DNA of 49,842 bases from Synergistaceae bacterium (lineage in GTDB: Bacteria; Synergistota; Synergistia; Synergistales; Aminobacteriaceae), in the NCBI GenBank assembly GCA_017445205.1, contig JAFSUP010000010.1, positions 1 through 49,842 of the forward strand, given 5' to 3'. Of the stretch, positions 26,175-35,367 are shown in pieces. Every line of letters starts with the position of its first letter. Within the stretch, counting starts at the first letter, position 1. The translations under genes were made by a program, and so were the position numbers. The notes beneath the pieces were generated by a model. That model worked only from the letters and a program-made list of their open reading frames with translations, was not told where the DNA came from and did not search any database.

Positions 26175-27158
26175 TTATTTACCTTGCATATATTTCGCAA
26201 GCTCTTCGCCCTTCAAATTCGCTGCAAGTCCGACGGCCAATCTGATTCGAGCTTGATACGGCGACAACATTCCCGCGCTGATAATTCCCATTTCGAGGAG
26301 TTGCGCCGCGCTTCCTTCGTAATTTTCTGTAGCCTGAACGATTCCGTCAGGATAACGCGCCGCCAACACGATCGGAATTTCCGAGCGAATAAGTTTTCTT
26401 AACAATGGCACCCACGAAGAAGGCACATCGCCATCGCCCAGCCCGGAAACGACAAGGCCGTCAAGCTCCTCAAATTTTTTATCAAGCAAAGCACGAAGCA
26501 TTAAATCGTTATCACCGAGCGACGCAGTTAAAATGGGAATGTTTCGCGCCAGCGGCTGAACGACTTTTTGAATATAACGATGACGCGGGAAGCGCAACGA
26601 AATATAATTTCCTGACGGCTGCGAGAAAACTCCAAGCGGCGACTCCGGGAACGCGAGCAAGCCTGCGCGATTGAAGTTTGAAATTCTTAAAACGTCCGCC
26701 GGAGCGTAAATCGCGTCTTGAATACAAATTAAAACTCCCTTGCCGATACATGCGCCTGATAGCGCTGCGCGAACGGATTGCGATAATCTCAATCGTGATT
26801 CACTGTTCGGCGAGTCAGCATTAAAAATCGAACCTGTGAATATCAAAGGCGGATTCAAATCCCAAACTAAGTCAGCAAGATATGAAAGCTCCGATAACGC
26901 TTGAAGCCCGCATGTAACTACAACACCCCTCGCGCCTTCGTCATGAATAAATGATGTAACCATGTTAATTAATTCGCCGCACATTCGCAAAGTGTAATTT
27001 GAAACTGGCTGAAAACTCCATCTCTGAAACACTACATGTTCGCGAACGTCTTCAGGCAGAAGCGCGTATAATTCTTCATCAGTAAGTTCTCTGTCGTCCT
27101 GATTTTGAACTATTCGCCCTCCCGCCAACAACACTACTACTTTATCTCTGTTTTCCAT
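26175..27158 (-). CDS. asparaginase-fold protein lacking the usual catalytic threonines
   Basis: The whole length (327 aa) follows the type I/II asparaginase layout: N-terminal VVVLLAGGRIVQ where active enzymes have TGGTI, VVVTCGLQALSEL where active enzymes have THGTDT, and PLIFTGSIFNADSPNSESRLRL where active enzymes have TGAM...D. The C-terminal lobe keeps the fold (IPILTASLGDN, LDGLVVSGLGDGDVPSSW, IPIVLAA). Both Thr nucleophile positions and the T-D pair are replaced, so it is unlikely to be an ordinary asparaginase. It may be a binding protein or a lineage-specific enzyme. It is two bases upstream of der. Confidence 0.75.
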   Translation of the reverse strand: MENRDKVVVLLAGGRIVQNQDDRELTDEELYALLPEDVREHVVFQRWSFQPVSNYTLRMCGELINMVTSFIHDEGARGVVVTCGLQALSELSYLADLVWDLNPPLIFTGSIFNADSPNSESRLRLSQSVRAALSGACIGKGVLICIQDAIYAPADVLRISNFNRAGLLAFPESPLGVFSQPSGNYISLRFPRHRYIQKVVQPLARNIPILTASLGDNDLMLRALLDKKFEELDGLVVSGLGDGDVPSSWVPLLRKLIRSEIPIVLAARYPDGIVQATENYEGSAAQLLEMGIISAGMLSPYQARIRLAVGLAANLKGEELAKYMQGK

Positions 27159-27206
27159 TTAGAAAATTTTTTAAGCTCCTTTAATTTTCCCTATAAGAGT
27201 TTTTTA

Positions 27207-27226
27207 CTTCCTAACTCCTACTTGCT
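27207..27226. repeat. heptamer-type repeat, copy 4 (LUD-asparaginase gap)
   Basis: On the minus strand the sequence AAGTAGGAGTTAGGAAGT lies within the 69-base gap following the LUD gene. It is one arm of the repeat family. The inner GAGTT can also pair with AACTC downstream, giving a short hairpin. Confidence 0.55.
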
Positions 27227-27227
27227 T

Positions 27228-27872
27228 TTAATATCCTAAGTTTTCGCCGACGACTATCACGTGATACTTTCGACCTTTGACGGCCTGATTAAGAATCAAA
27301 ATCGCGCGGCACATGCTTTCATCGTTGAGACAGTTGACGCAATGCCCGGCCTTTACGCAAGCCGTTTCGACGTGCTGACGGATCGCGTTGGGGATTGTCG
27401 CAGCTTGAGCTCGTTTGATTCCGTCTTCGAGATTGAAAGCAAGTTTATTAATCCCAATTACGAACAACACGAGGCCATTTCCCCACGCCATGCCCGCAAC
27501 TCTGTTTCCAGTGCCGTCGATGTTAATAATTTGTCCGTCGCGAGTGAGAGCGTTCGCGCTTGTCAAAAACACGTCGGCATTATTCTCTTTGAAGCGTGCT
27601 GCGCGAGTTTCAGCCGAAGTCATATCGCCGCCCCAATGCTGATAAATGACGTTTCCGCGTTCTTTGAGAGCGTCTAAGGCTCCGATGTCGCGTACTGTGA
27701 TTGTGCCGGGGATTCCTACTGAAGCATCAGCCGGAATAATTTCCAAAATTCTTTTCAAGGCGTCCGCACCGGTCGGTACGTATTCAGCCTCGAAGCCCCT
27801 GCGCTTGAGAGCCTTTACTGCGTCGTTGCCGATGATTTCATTTGCCTGCACTACGTTTTCATGAATAATCAT
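27228..27872 (-). CDS. LUD domain protein (LutC/YkgG-like)
   Basis: The protein matches the LUD (DUF162) domain: VGIPGTITVRDIGALDALKERGN, TSAETRAARFKENNADVFLTSANALTRDGQIINIDGTGNRVAGM, GINKLAFNLEDGIKRAQ, and a Cys-rich end (CVKAGHCVNCLNDESMC) seen in the stand-alone 'lactate utilisation protein' group. The C-terminal cysteines may bind metal. Stand-alone LUD proteins of anaerobes have no defined reaction; there is no LutA or LutB here. GAGGGGAAG precedes the ATG. It is 15 bases after the TPR-protein gene. Confidence 0.88.
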   Translation of the reverse strand: MIIHENVVQANEIIGNDAVKALKRRGFEAEYVPTGADALKRILEIIPADASVGIPGTITVRDIGALDALKERGNVIYQHWGGDMTSAETRAARFKENNADVFLTSANALTRDGQIINIDGTGNRVAGMAWGNGLVLFVIGINKLAFNLEDGIKRAQAATIPNAIRQHVETACVKAGHCVNCLNDESMCRAILILNQAVKGRKYHVIVVGENLGY

Positions 27873-27887
27873 AATTTTTACTTCCCC

Positions 27888-29273
27888 TCAATTTTTAATT
27901 TTTTTTAATTCTTGCAACATAATTTCGATTGTTGGGTTACGTTTGAACTTTCTCAAAGCCTCGTCAAGAATTCTCTTTGAATCAAAATACATGCCCTTGG
28001 CCCGATAAGCTGCCGCAAGTCCGATATAAGCGCGAACGTCGCTGCCGTTAAGTTCCATTGCGCGCGCAAAGTAAATCACAGCCGGGTTAAACATTTTGAG
28101 ATTATACGCATAATTACCTTCGCGAAGGAAATCTCCAAAGTTAATCGGCAAATTTAATTTCTGGACAAATTGTACAGAAGTTGCGCTTTCGTCCTTCGAT
28201 TTAATTTTTTCTTCCGGCTGCTCTGGTTCCGGCTCCGGCGTTGTAGCCTCGCCTTTCAGACGTTTTAATTCACGCTGCGCTATTCGTTTGTTGTCTTTCT
28301 CATTTGCGGGCAACGAATTTATATAAGCCTCCCAAGCTATGATAGCTGTTTGAACATGGTCAGCACTCTCGGCAGATTTCGCTAGCCCCGTCAAGAATGT
28401 CAAGACATTCGGATAACGTTTATAACCACGCTGAAATAATTTCATTGCGCCTTCATAATCGCCGCTTTGAGATTTTGCTTCGGCACGTTGATAAATTTTT
28501 GTCGGCGTCCACTGCTGCGCGAACCACAACGCAAAAAAAACAAATCCCATGACTATTAGCAACGTCGAGCAAATTATTACAGATTTCGATCTATACGGGT
28601 GATGATCTTTTTGTTCTTCCTGTTGCTCACGAAGCTGCTCGGCCTTCTGCTTACGGCCTCTCAAGGTCTCGTGAAGACGTTCCGTGAAATTTTTACCGCG
28701 TTCAGACTTGTCTGTCTTAGGGACATAAGCGGCACCTTGAAGGCTCATGCCTTGTTCGTAATCTAGCTCTTCTTCGTCCTCTTGTTCATCGAGATCTTCT
28801 AAATCAGAAGCGCTGATGCCGATTCGCGTCCAGAGTTCCGGCGGCGGCTCGTCGAGATTCAAATGAAAACCTGTGTCCGCTCCCTGCCAAGCCTCTTGAA
28901 TATCTAAATCGTCATTTTCAACTTCGACTTCTTCAATTTGCTCTTCTTGTGGCTCCTCTTGTTCTTCGATCGTCGCGACGTCTTCGAGATTTACATTTTC
29001 GAGTTCAGATTGAGGCTCTTGTATTTCTTGGGACGGCTCTGGAGTTTCGAGGGATTCTTGAAGTGGCGTTATATCTTGTTGTAGATCTAAAATTTCTGAA
29101 GAGAGATTTTCGACTTCGATCTGATTTTCTTGATCGTTATCGTCGGGAATGAAATTTGGTTCGTTGACTGGCTCCGGCTTATCAGGATTTACGGGGGCAA
29201 GAAGCAATCCTGTCCCTAAAATTTTTTTGTCAGTGCTCTCAGCCTTAAGCCAGTTCATAAAATCCTGATTCAA
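27888..29273 (-). CDS. acidic TPR membrane protein, 461 aa
   Basis: The first about 190 residues are Glu/Gln-rich and probably disordered. A basic segment (TERLHETLRGRKQKAEQLREQQEE) precedes one membrane helix at about 230-255 (SVIICSTLLIVMGFVFFAL). The C-terminal 200 residues hold TPR motifs: QSGDYEGAMKLFQRGYKRYP, TAIIAWEAYINSLP, NLKMFNPAVIYFARAMELNG and AYIGLAAAYRAKGMYFDSKRI. The start is a TTG, with AGGTGAG 11 bases before; an ATG at 29258 is a possible alternative. An extended -10 lies about 40 bases upstream. Its role is unknown; it might scaffold envelope proteins. Confidence 0.8.
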   Translation of the reverse strand: MNQDFMNWLKAESTDKKILGTGLLLAPVNPDKPEPVNEPNFIPDDNDQENQIEVENLSSEILDLQQDITPLQESLETPEPSQEIQEPQSELENVNLEDVATIEEQEEPQEEQIEEVEVENDDLDIQEAWQGADTGFHLNLDEPPPELWTRIGISASDLEDLDEQEDEEELDYEQGMSLQGAAYVPKTDKSERGKNFTERLHETLRGRKQKAEQLREQQEEQKDHHPYRSKSVIICSTLLIVMGFVFFALWFAQQWTPTKIYQRAEAKSQSGDYEGAMKLFQRGYKRYPNVLTFLTGLAKSAESADHVQTAIIAWEAYINSLPANEKDNKRIAQRELKRLKGEATTPEPEPEQPEEKIKSKDESATSVQFVQKLNLPINFGDFLREGNYAYNLKMFNPAVIYFARAMELNGSDVRAYIGLAAAYRAKGMYFDSKRILDEALRKFKRNPTIEIMLQELKKIKN

Positions 29274-29306
29274 AATTCAAAACTCACCTCTTAAAATCTC
29301 AAAATG

Positions 29307-29315
29307 ATTATAACA
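29307..29315 (-). promoter_or_regulatory. extended -10 promoter of the TPR-LUD-der operon
   Basis: Minus-strand TGTTATAAT fits TGnTATAAT. Transcription would begin near 29300, about 27 bases before the TTG start at 29273. It serves the head gene of the minus-strand run that ends at the terminator near 22.43 kb. Confidence 0.55.
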
Positions 29316-29397
29316 GTCTGTATTTAGGAATTAAAAATCAAAATTACTAATCTGCTATTATTATGTTCAAAAAATTTTTGAAGGCACGTGAATAAAA

Positions 29398-29898
29398 ATG
29401 TCCAACAAGATTATAAAAACCGAACGTTTCGGCGAGGTGTCATACACACAGGAGGAAGTTTTGTTTTTCCCGCGCGGCATTCCCGCCTTTGAAGATAAAC
29501 ACGAATGGATTTTAGCAGGGAGTGATGACAGCGCTATACGTTGGCTTCAAAGCATCGACGATGGCGCGCTGGCTTTGCCTGTAACGTCCCCTGACGCCAT
29601 ACAATCTGATTATAACGCACGAATCCCGGAAGACGAATTAAATCTCGTCAACGAATCCGAAGGCGGCACTTTCAATCCCGCGGAACTCGCTTTGCTTATC
29701 GTCGTTTCGATTCCTGATAACGCGCCTTGGAACATGACTGCTAATCTTCGCGCACCGATTTTGATTAACATCAAGACCCGCAAGGCCGTGCAAGTCATCG
29801 CTCTTAATGAAGAGTACCCCGTGAGACACACAGTCTTTTCTGAAGAAATTCGCGAAAAATTGAAGGCTTCCGCAATGACGAACGGAGGCGAAAATTAA
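29398..29898 (+). CDS. fliW: flagellar assembly factor FliW
   Basis: FliW binds flagellin and the CsrA regulator, and so links flagellin levels to its translation. The start MSNKIIKTERFGEVSYTQEEVLFFPRGIPAFE is typical of the family (F..pG..GFe). The middle ALLIVVSIPDNAPWNMTANLRAPILINIKTRKAVQVI also matches. Its stop overlaps csrA by 1 base (TAATG). No flagellin gene lies in this window. Confidence 0.95.
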   Translation: MSNKIIKTERFGEVSYTQEEVLFFPRGIPAFEDKHEWILAGSDDSAIRWLQSIDDGALALPVTSPDAIQSDYNARIPEDELNLVNESEGGTFNPAELALLIVVSIPDNAPWNMTANLRAPILINIKTRKAVQVIALNEEYPVRHTVFSEEIREKLKASAMTNGGEN

Positions 29899-30185
29899 TG
29901 CTCGTTCTTAGCAGACGCGTAAACGAAAGTATTCAAATAGGAACAGACATTGAAGTTATGATTATCGACGTCCGAGGCGACATCGTGAGAATTGGAATCA
30001 ACGCGCCGCAATCCACGCAGATTTGGCGAAAAGAACTTTGGGACATTATCGTTCAGGAGAACAGAGCCGCCGCCGGTGGAGCAAAAATTTCAGGCATCAA
30101 AGACGCGCCGCAGCTCCCGCTCTCGACGTTCTCGAAGCTATCAAAAATTCCAACTGTACATATTAATGAGGAGCAAAAAAATTAA
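29898..30185 (+). CDS. csrA: carbon storage regulator CsrA with extended C-terminus
   Basis: CsrA binds GGA in mRNA leaders and represses translation. MLVLSRRVNESIQIGTDIEV and IRIGINAPQSTQIWRKELW are the conserved parts. It has 95 residues instead of the usual 61-75; the extra C-terminal stretch (KDAPQLPLSTFSKLSKIPTV) is the region that contacts FliW in other species, but longer here. GGAGG lies before its ATG. Its stop overlaps the purE start (TAATG), which couples a flagellar regulator to purine genes. Confidence 0.95.
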   Translation: MLVLSRRVNESIQIGTDIEVMIIDVRGDIVRIGINAPQSTQIWRKELWDIIVQENRAAAGGAKISGIKDAPQLPLSTFSKLSKIPTVHINEEQKN

Positions 30186-30676
30186 TGAAGGTTGCAATAG
30201 TTCTTGGAAGCGACAGCGATATAAAAATCGCAGAGAAGTCAATCGAAGTTCTAAATCGGCTCGGCCTTGAGTTCGACATAAATATAATCTCGGCTCATCG
30301 AACCCCAGAACGCGCTCGTGAGTTCGCAATGACAGCGCGCGAAAAAAATTTTGGTGTCATCATAGCGATCGCGGGGAAGTCAGCAGCACTCGCGGGAGTC
30401 TTGGCGGCTCACACTCGTGTTCCCGTTATTGGCGTGCCTGTGAAGTCCGACGACCTAGGCGGAATGGACGCGCTATTATCCACAGCGCAGATGCCCCCGG
30501 GCGTTCCCGTTGCGTGTGTAGCGATTGACGGCGGAGCTAACGCGGCTTGGCTTGCAGCTCGAATTTTGGCATTAAGTGATGAAAAGCTCGCCGAAAAATT
30601 AGAATCAGAAGCGGCGAACATGGCTTTGAAAGTTGAGAACAAAAATAATGAAATCAAACAACGATACAACAAGTAA
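30185..30676 (+). CDS. purE: PurE, 5-(carboxyamino)imidazole ribonucleotide mutase or AIR carboxylase
   Basis: The substrate loops GSDSD and SAHRTPER are present, and [37 protein letters not shown] matches the family. The usual AGGAAHLPG segment reads AGKSAALAG, so a histidine normally retained in class I enzymes is missing. The class (N5-CAIR mutase or direct AIR carboxylase) is thus uncertain; no purK is in view. GAGGAG precedes the ATG. The end overlaps purM by 29 bases. Confidence 0.9.
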   Translation: MKVAIVLGSDSDIKIAEKSIEVLNRLGLEFDINIISAHRTPERAREFAMTAREKNFGVIIAIAGKSAALAGVLAAHTRVPVIGVPVKSDDLGGMDALLSTAQMPPGVPVACVAIDGGANAAWLAARILALSDEKLAEKLESEAANMALKVENKNNEIKQRYNK

Positions 30677-31667
30677 GCGTTACAGAGATTCGGGCGTCGA
30701 TGTTCAAGCGGGCTATGACGCTGTGAAATTAATGAAGTCTCACGTGGCACGAACAAAAATTCCCGGCGTGTTTTCAGATTTAGGCGGCTTCGGCGGAATG
30801 TTCGAGCTAGATTCTAAATTGAAAAATCCGATTTTAGTCAGCGGCACCGACGGAGTCGGAACAAAATTAAAAATCGCGTTTGAACTTGATAAACATGATT
30901 CAGTCGGTATAGATTGCGTGGCCATGTGCGCGAATGATGTTTTATGCAGCGGTGCGAGACCGCTGTTTTTTCTTGATTATGTAGCTGTCGGGAAAAACAT
31001 TCCTGAAAAAGTCGCGGCGATTGTGTCGGGCGTTGCTGAAGGCTGCGTTCAAGCCGGTTGTGCTTTAATCGGCGGCGAAACTGCGGAGATGCCGGGCTTC
31101 TATCCCGTTAATGAATATGATATAGCGGGCTTCTGTGTCGGCGTCGTTGAGCGTGAAAAAATTTTGAATCCCGAGAACGTCAAGCAGGGAGATTTAATAA
31201 TCGCGTTGCCGTCGTCGGGAGTTCATTCAAACGGATTTTCACTCGTGAGAAAAATTTTTGAGAATAAAAATCTTAACGAATATCTCAACGAGCTTGGAAA
31301 AACTCTCGGCGAAGAATTATTAACTCCGACAAAAATTTACGTTCGTAAAGTCCTGCCCGTGATTTCAAGAATTAAATCTATTGCTCACATCACCGGCGGC
31401 GGATTTTATGAAAATATTCCGCGATCCTTGCCAAAAAATCTCGCAGCGAGAATTAATCTTGCGTCATTAAAAACGCCTCCGATTTTTGATTTATTAATGA
31501 CTACGGGAAAAATTGAACGTGATGAAATGTTCCATGTGTTTAATATGGGGGTCGGCATGGTCTTAATCGCAAGTCCTGATGACGCGGGCGAAATTTTGAA
31601 CGCGATAAACGATTCTTATTTAATTGGCGAAATTATTGAAGAAGAAGGAGGAGTGAAACTTTGTTAA
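30648..31667 (+). CDS. purM: phosphoribosylformylglycinamidine cyclo-ligase
   Basis: PurM closes the imidazole ring to form AIR. Landmarks are [76 protein letters not shown] and [16 protein letters not shown]. The ATG at 30648 (MKSNNDT) gives 339 aa and is chosen over an upstream start at 30633. It overlaps the end of purE and the start of purN-purO, so the three are coupled. Confidence 0.96.
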   Translation: MKSNNDTTSKRYRDSGVDVQAGYDAVKLMKSHVARTKIPGVFSDLGGFGGMFELDSKLKNPILVSGTDGVGTKLKIAFELDKHDSVGIDCVAMCANDVLCSGARPLFFLDYVAVGKNIPEKVAAIVSGVAEGCVQAGCALIGGETAEMPGFYPVNEYDIAGFCVGVVEREKILNPENVKQGDLIIALPSSGVHSNGFSLVRKIFENKNLNEYLNELGKTLGEELLTPTKIYVRKVLPVISRIKSIAHITGGGFYENIPRSLPKNLAARINLASLKTPPIFDLLMTTGKIERDEMFHVFNMGVGMVLIASPDDAGEILNAINDSYLIGEIIEEEGGVKLC

Positions 31668-32914
31668 AAATTTCTGTTCTCGTTTCCGGTGGCGGAACAA
31701 ACTTGCAAGCTCTAATCGACGCTCAAAATAACGGAATTTTGAAATCCGGGCGAGTTGTTCAAGTTGTATCGAGCCGAAGCGACGCTTACGCAATCGAACG
31801 CGCAAAGAAATTCGGGATCTCTGTTGACGTCGTGGACTTCAAAACTTCAGGCGACGAATTTGAAAATAAAATTTTGAACGCGCTTGAGAAATTCAAACCC
31901 GAAGTTATAGTTTTGGCTGGCTTCATGCACATCTTGAGCAAAAATTTTATAGAGAAATCGCAAGCAAAAATTATAAACATTCACCCGTCTTTAATACCTG
32001 CGTTTTGCGGACGCGGTTTTTACGGTTTGAAAGTCCATGAAGCAGTTTTGAAGAGTGGAAATAAAATCACGGGTGCGACTGTTCATCTTGTGAATGAAAT
32101 CCCCGACGGCGGAGAAATCCTAGCACAGAAGCCCGTAACAATTCGTTCTGACGATACTCCCGAAAAATTACAGCGTCGCGTCATGGAAGAGGCAGAATGG
32201 GTGATTTTGCCGCGAGCTGTCGAAGAAGTCTGCGCGAAAATTTCAAAAATTATTCCGTACTCAATCAAATATCCCGGACGAGGCATTATCACGGGCATGA
32301 CATCGGCGGGACGTCCGGCGCTTGCTTATTTCATAATGGGGCGAAGCGCTTCAAGTAAAGCTCGAATTTTTGAACGTGCCGGGGACGAATTAATAATCAA
32401 GCTCACGAAGCAAGATAAAAATTTTGATCCGTCTTTGATTTTATATTCGCCGTTGAGAATTTTTGAAGATAAAATCATAGTCACGAATGGCGACCAAACA
32501 GACACGATTTACGATTTTTTGAAAGCCGGCAAGACTTTTGAAGACGCTTTACGAACTCGCGATTATGAACCTGATGCCCCGCATTACACGCCGCGAATTA
32601 GCGCAATCATGAACAAATCCGGCTTCAAGCAGAGCATTTTGAAACGCGCGGGAAAATTTTTCTTTGAATATAATTTTGAGCCCGGCTTCGGGAGATTAAT
32701 TCACACTTACGACCATGATGTAAGAAGAGATGAAATCTTGCCATCGTTCATGGGCGAGCCTCGCGAAGTCAAAATTTCTGATGACATTGAAAAATTCGCG
32801 TTGTCATTATGGGACGAGATTGGCGAAGATTACAGAGTCGCAATGTACGTGAGATTTTATGATTCAAAATTTGCGACTTACGAAGACAGAATTTTTAACA
32901 CGAATACACTTTAA
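31661..32914 (+). CDS. PurN-PurO fusion: GAR transformylase plus archaeal-type IMP cyclohydrolase
   Basis: Residues 1 to about 195 are glycinamide ribonucleotide transformylase: [37 protein letters not shown] (catalytic Asn-His), and [11 protein letters not shown] with the active Asp. Residues about 200-417 match the PurO-type IMP cyclohydrolase: [35 protein letters not shown], then [17 protein letters not shown]. The protein therefore carries out step 3 and the last step of IMP synthesis. The TTG start at 31661 has GGAGGAG upstream and overlaps purM by 7 bases. It is followed after 15 bases by a PurH without its own cyclohydrolase domain. Confidence 0.9.
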   Translation: MLKISVLVSGGGTNLQALIDAQNNGILKSGRVVQVVSSRSDAYAIERAKKFGISVDVVDFKTSGDEFENKILNALEKFKPEVIVLAGFMHILSKNFIEKSQAKIINIHPSLIPAFCGRGFYGLKVHEAVLKSGNKITGATVHLVNEIPDGGEILAQKPVTIRSDDTPEKLQRRVMEEAEWVILPRAVEEVCAKISKIIPYSIKYPGRGIITGMTSAGRPALAYFIMGRSASSKARIFERAGDELIIKLTKQDKNFDPSLILYSPLRIFEDKIIVTNGDQTDTIYDFLKAGKTFEDALRTRDYEPDAPHYTPRISAIMNKSGFKQSILKRAGKFFFEYNFEPGFGRLIHTYDHDVRRDEILPSFMGEPREVKISDDIEKFALSLWDEIGEDYRVAMYVRFYDSKFATYEDRIFNTNTL

Positions 32915-32929
32915 GGAGCTGAAATTATA

Positions 32930-34063
32930 ATGAAAGAATGCAAATTGAAATACGGTTGCAATCCTGACCAAACGACAGCGCGAATTTTTATGCGCAACGG
33001 CGGCGAACTTCCTCTTGAAATTCTAAACGGAAGGCCCGGTTATATAAATTTTCTTGACGCTCTGAACTCGTGGCAACTTGTCCGCGAATTAAAAAAGAAT
33101 TTGAATCTACCTGCGGCAGCATCGTTCAAACACGTTAGCCCAGCGGGGGCGGCTCTTGGCCTTCCGTTGAGCGACTCGGAACACAAATTATTTTTCGTTG
33201 ATGAAAAACTCGATATTAATTCGTCGGCTTTAGCTTGCGCATATGCAAGAGCACGCGGCACGGATCGGCTTTCGTCGTTTGGCGACTGGATAGCGCTTAG
33301 CGACACTTGCGACGCGATAACGGCTGAATATATCCGGCACGAAGTTTCAGACGGAATAATCGCACCTGACTACACGCCCGAAGCATTAGAGATTTTGAAG
33401 ACCAAGCGCAAAGGAAATTATTCAATCGTGAAAATTGATCCAGATTACGAACCTGAAGCACTCGAAACGCGCGACGTTTTTGGAATTTGCTTTGAACAAT
33501 CTCGAAGCACGGCGCCGGTGATAGAAACAGAAAAATTTGATTCGGCAGTTACGATGCTGAAAAACTTTCCTGACTTCGCAAAACGTGATTTAATTCTAGC
33601 TCTCATCACGTTGAAATACACGCAATCAAATTCCGTTTGCTGCGTTCGTAAAGGTCAGACGTTAGGCGTCGGAGCTGGTCAACAGTCCCGGCTTCATTGT
33701 GTGAAACTTGCTTGCGACAAGGCCGACTTACGAATTTTGCGAGAGCACCCGAAAATTTTGAATCTCGAATTTGCTTCTTCGCTAGGACGTCCTGAACGCG
33801 ACAATGCGATTAACGTTTGCTTGACTGAAAGCGGAATTTTAACGGACGAAGAGCGCCGCGAATTTATTGACAGCTACAAAGGAGTATCGCTCGGCAGTGA
33901 TGCTTTCTTCCCATTTCCTGATAATATCGAACGCGCGGCCAAGAGCAGTGTGAAATATATCGCGCAGCCGGGCGGCTCGATTCGTGATGACTTAGTGATA
34001 AAGGCCTGCGACGATAAAGGCATCACTATGGTAATGACGGGACACAGACTGTTTCATCATTAG
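32930..34063 (+). CDS. purH: stand-alone AICAR transformylase (PurH C-terminal domain only)
   Basis: The protein starts MKECKLKYGCNPDQTTARIF and keeps the transformylase core (AAASFKHVSPAGAALGLPLS with the catalytic Lys-His, LKYTQSNSVCCVRKGQTLGVGAGQQSRL, SDAFFPFPDNIERAAKSSVKYIAQPGGSIRDD, MVMTGHRLFHH). The N-terminal MGS-like IMP cyclohydrolase domain of bifunctional PurH is missing, so the protein has 377 instead of about 510 residues. The missing activity is supplied by the PurO half of the preceding gene. AAGGAG precedes its ATG. Confidence 0.93.
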   Translation: MKECKLKYGCNPDQTTARIFMRNGGELPLEILNGRPGYINFLDALNSWQLVRELKKNLNLPAAASFKHVSPAGAALGLPLSDSEHKLFFVDEKLDINSSALACAYARARGTDRLSSFGDWIALSDTCDAITAEYIRHEVSDGIIAPDYTPEALEILKTKRKGNYSIVKIDPDYEPEALETRDVFGICFEQSRSTAPVIETEKFDSAVTMLKNFPDFAKRDLILALITLKYTQSNSVCCVRKGQTLGVGAGQQSRLHCVKLACDKADLRILREHPKILNLEFASSLGRPERDNAINVCLTESGILTDEERREFIDSYKGVSLGSDAFFPFPDNIERAAKSSVKYIAQPGGSIRDDLVIKACDDKGITMVMTGHRLFHH

Positions 34064-34085
34064 CGAAAATTAAGGAGAATTTTTC

Positions 34086-35339
34086 ATGAACGTAATCTTA
34101 ATCGGCGGCGGCGGTCGTGAACATGTCATCGCCAAATATATCTCAAAAAATCCGAAAGTCGAAAATCTTTACGCCCTCCCCGGCAACGGCGGAATTTCAA
34201 AATTTGCAGAGTGCGTAAAAATTTCCGCCGAAGACATCGACGGCATCGTCAAATTTGCTAAAGACAACGCTATCGACTTCGCTATCGTCGCTCCTGATGA
34301 CCCTTTAGCGCTTGGTGCGGTCGACAAGCTCGAAGAAATCGGCGTTAAGTGTTTCGGCCCGTCGCAAAAAGCTGCGGAAATCGAAAGCAGCAAAATTTTT
34401 GCTAAAGAATTAATGACGAAATACAACATTCCAACCGCAAAATATAAAATTTTTTCTAAAATCGACGAAGCTCTATCTTACATTGCCGTTTCTGATTGCC
34501 CGATCGTTATCAAAGCCGACGGACTGGCCAAGGGCAAAGGCGTAACAGTTGCGGAAAATTTTAAGCAAGCTCGCGAAGCCGTCATGTCGTGCATGAAAGA
34601 TAAAACTTTTGGCAAAAGTGGCGAACGTATCTTAATAGAAGAATGTTTAAGCGGCCCGGAAGTTACTGTTCTAGCGTTCACGGACGGAAAAACTTTAATT
34701 CCTATGGTGTCGTCAATGGACCACAAACGCGCCTACGACGGCAACAAAGGCCCCAACACCGGCGGAATGGGAGTAGCCGCTCCGAATTTTTATTACACTG
34801 ACGCAATCGCCGACGAGTGCATGAAAAAAATTTTTCTCCCGTCCGTCAACGCCTTGAACGCTGAAGGCCGAACTTTCAAAGGCTGTTTATATTTTGGCTT
34901 AATGCTCACGAAAGACGGCCCAAAAGTTATTGAATATAATTGTCGTTTTGGCGACCCCGAAGCCGAAGCCGTGCTGCCGTTGCTTGAAAGCGATTTGTTT
35001 GAAATTATGTTGGCCGTTCGCGAAGAGAGATTATCCGAACTCGAAATTAAATTTAAAAATGCTGCGTCGTGCTGCGTAGTCGTTGCGTCAAGCGGCTATC
35101 CTGCGTCATACTTAACGGGCTATGAAATTGATTTTGGCGACGCTGAAAAAATTCCCGGCGTCGAAGTCTTTCATGCAGGCACGAAACGAGAGGGAGAAAA
35201 ATTTTTCACGTCCGGCGGTCGCGTCTTAGCAGTAACGGCCGTGGCAGAAGATTTTGCGCAAGCTCGTGAGAAAGCCTACGAAGCCGTGAAGCTTATAAAC
35301 TTCGAGGGCGCGCGCTATAGAACAGACATAGGCGGCTAA
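34086..35339 (+). CDS. purD: phosphoribosylamine-glycine ligase
   Basis: PurD makes GAR from phosphoribosylamine and glycine. An ATP-grasp protein of 417 aa with MNVILIGGGGREHVIAKYI, VIKADGLAKGKGV, MDHKRAYDGNKGPNTGGMGVAAP and YNCRFGDPEAEAVLPLLESDL is standard PurD. AAGGAG lies upstream. It is the last purine gene of the run; purF, purL, purC and purB are not in the window. Confidence 0.97.
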   Translation: MNVILIGGGGREHVIAKYISKNPKVENLYALPGNGGISKFAECVKISAEDIDGIVKFAKDNAIDFAIVAPDDPLALGAVDKLEEIGVKCFGPSQKAAEIESSKIFAKELMTKYNIPTAKYKIFSKIDEALSYIAVSDCPIVIKADGLAKGKGVTVAENFKQAREAVMSCMKDKTFGKSGERILIEECLSGPEVTVLAFTDGKTLIPMVSSMDHKRAYDGNKGPNTGGMGVAAPNFYYTDAIADECMKKIFLPSVNALNAEGRTFKGCLYFGLMLTKDGPKVIEYNCRFGDPEAEAVLPLLESDLFEIMLAVREERLSELEIKFKNAASCCVVVASSGYPASYLTGYEIDFGDAEKIPGVEVFHAGTKREGEKFFTSGGRVLAVTAVAEDFAQAREKAYEAVKLINFEGARYRTDIGG

Positions 35340-35367
35340 AGTATAATTATTTTCAAGAGGTGATTTT

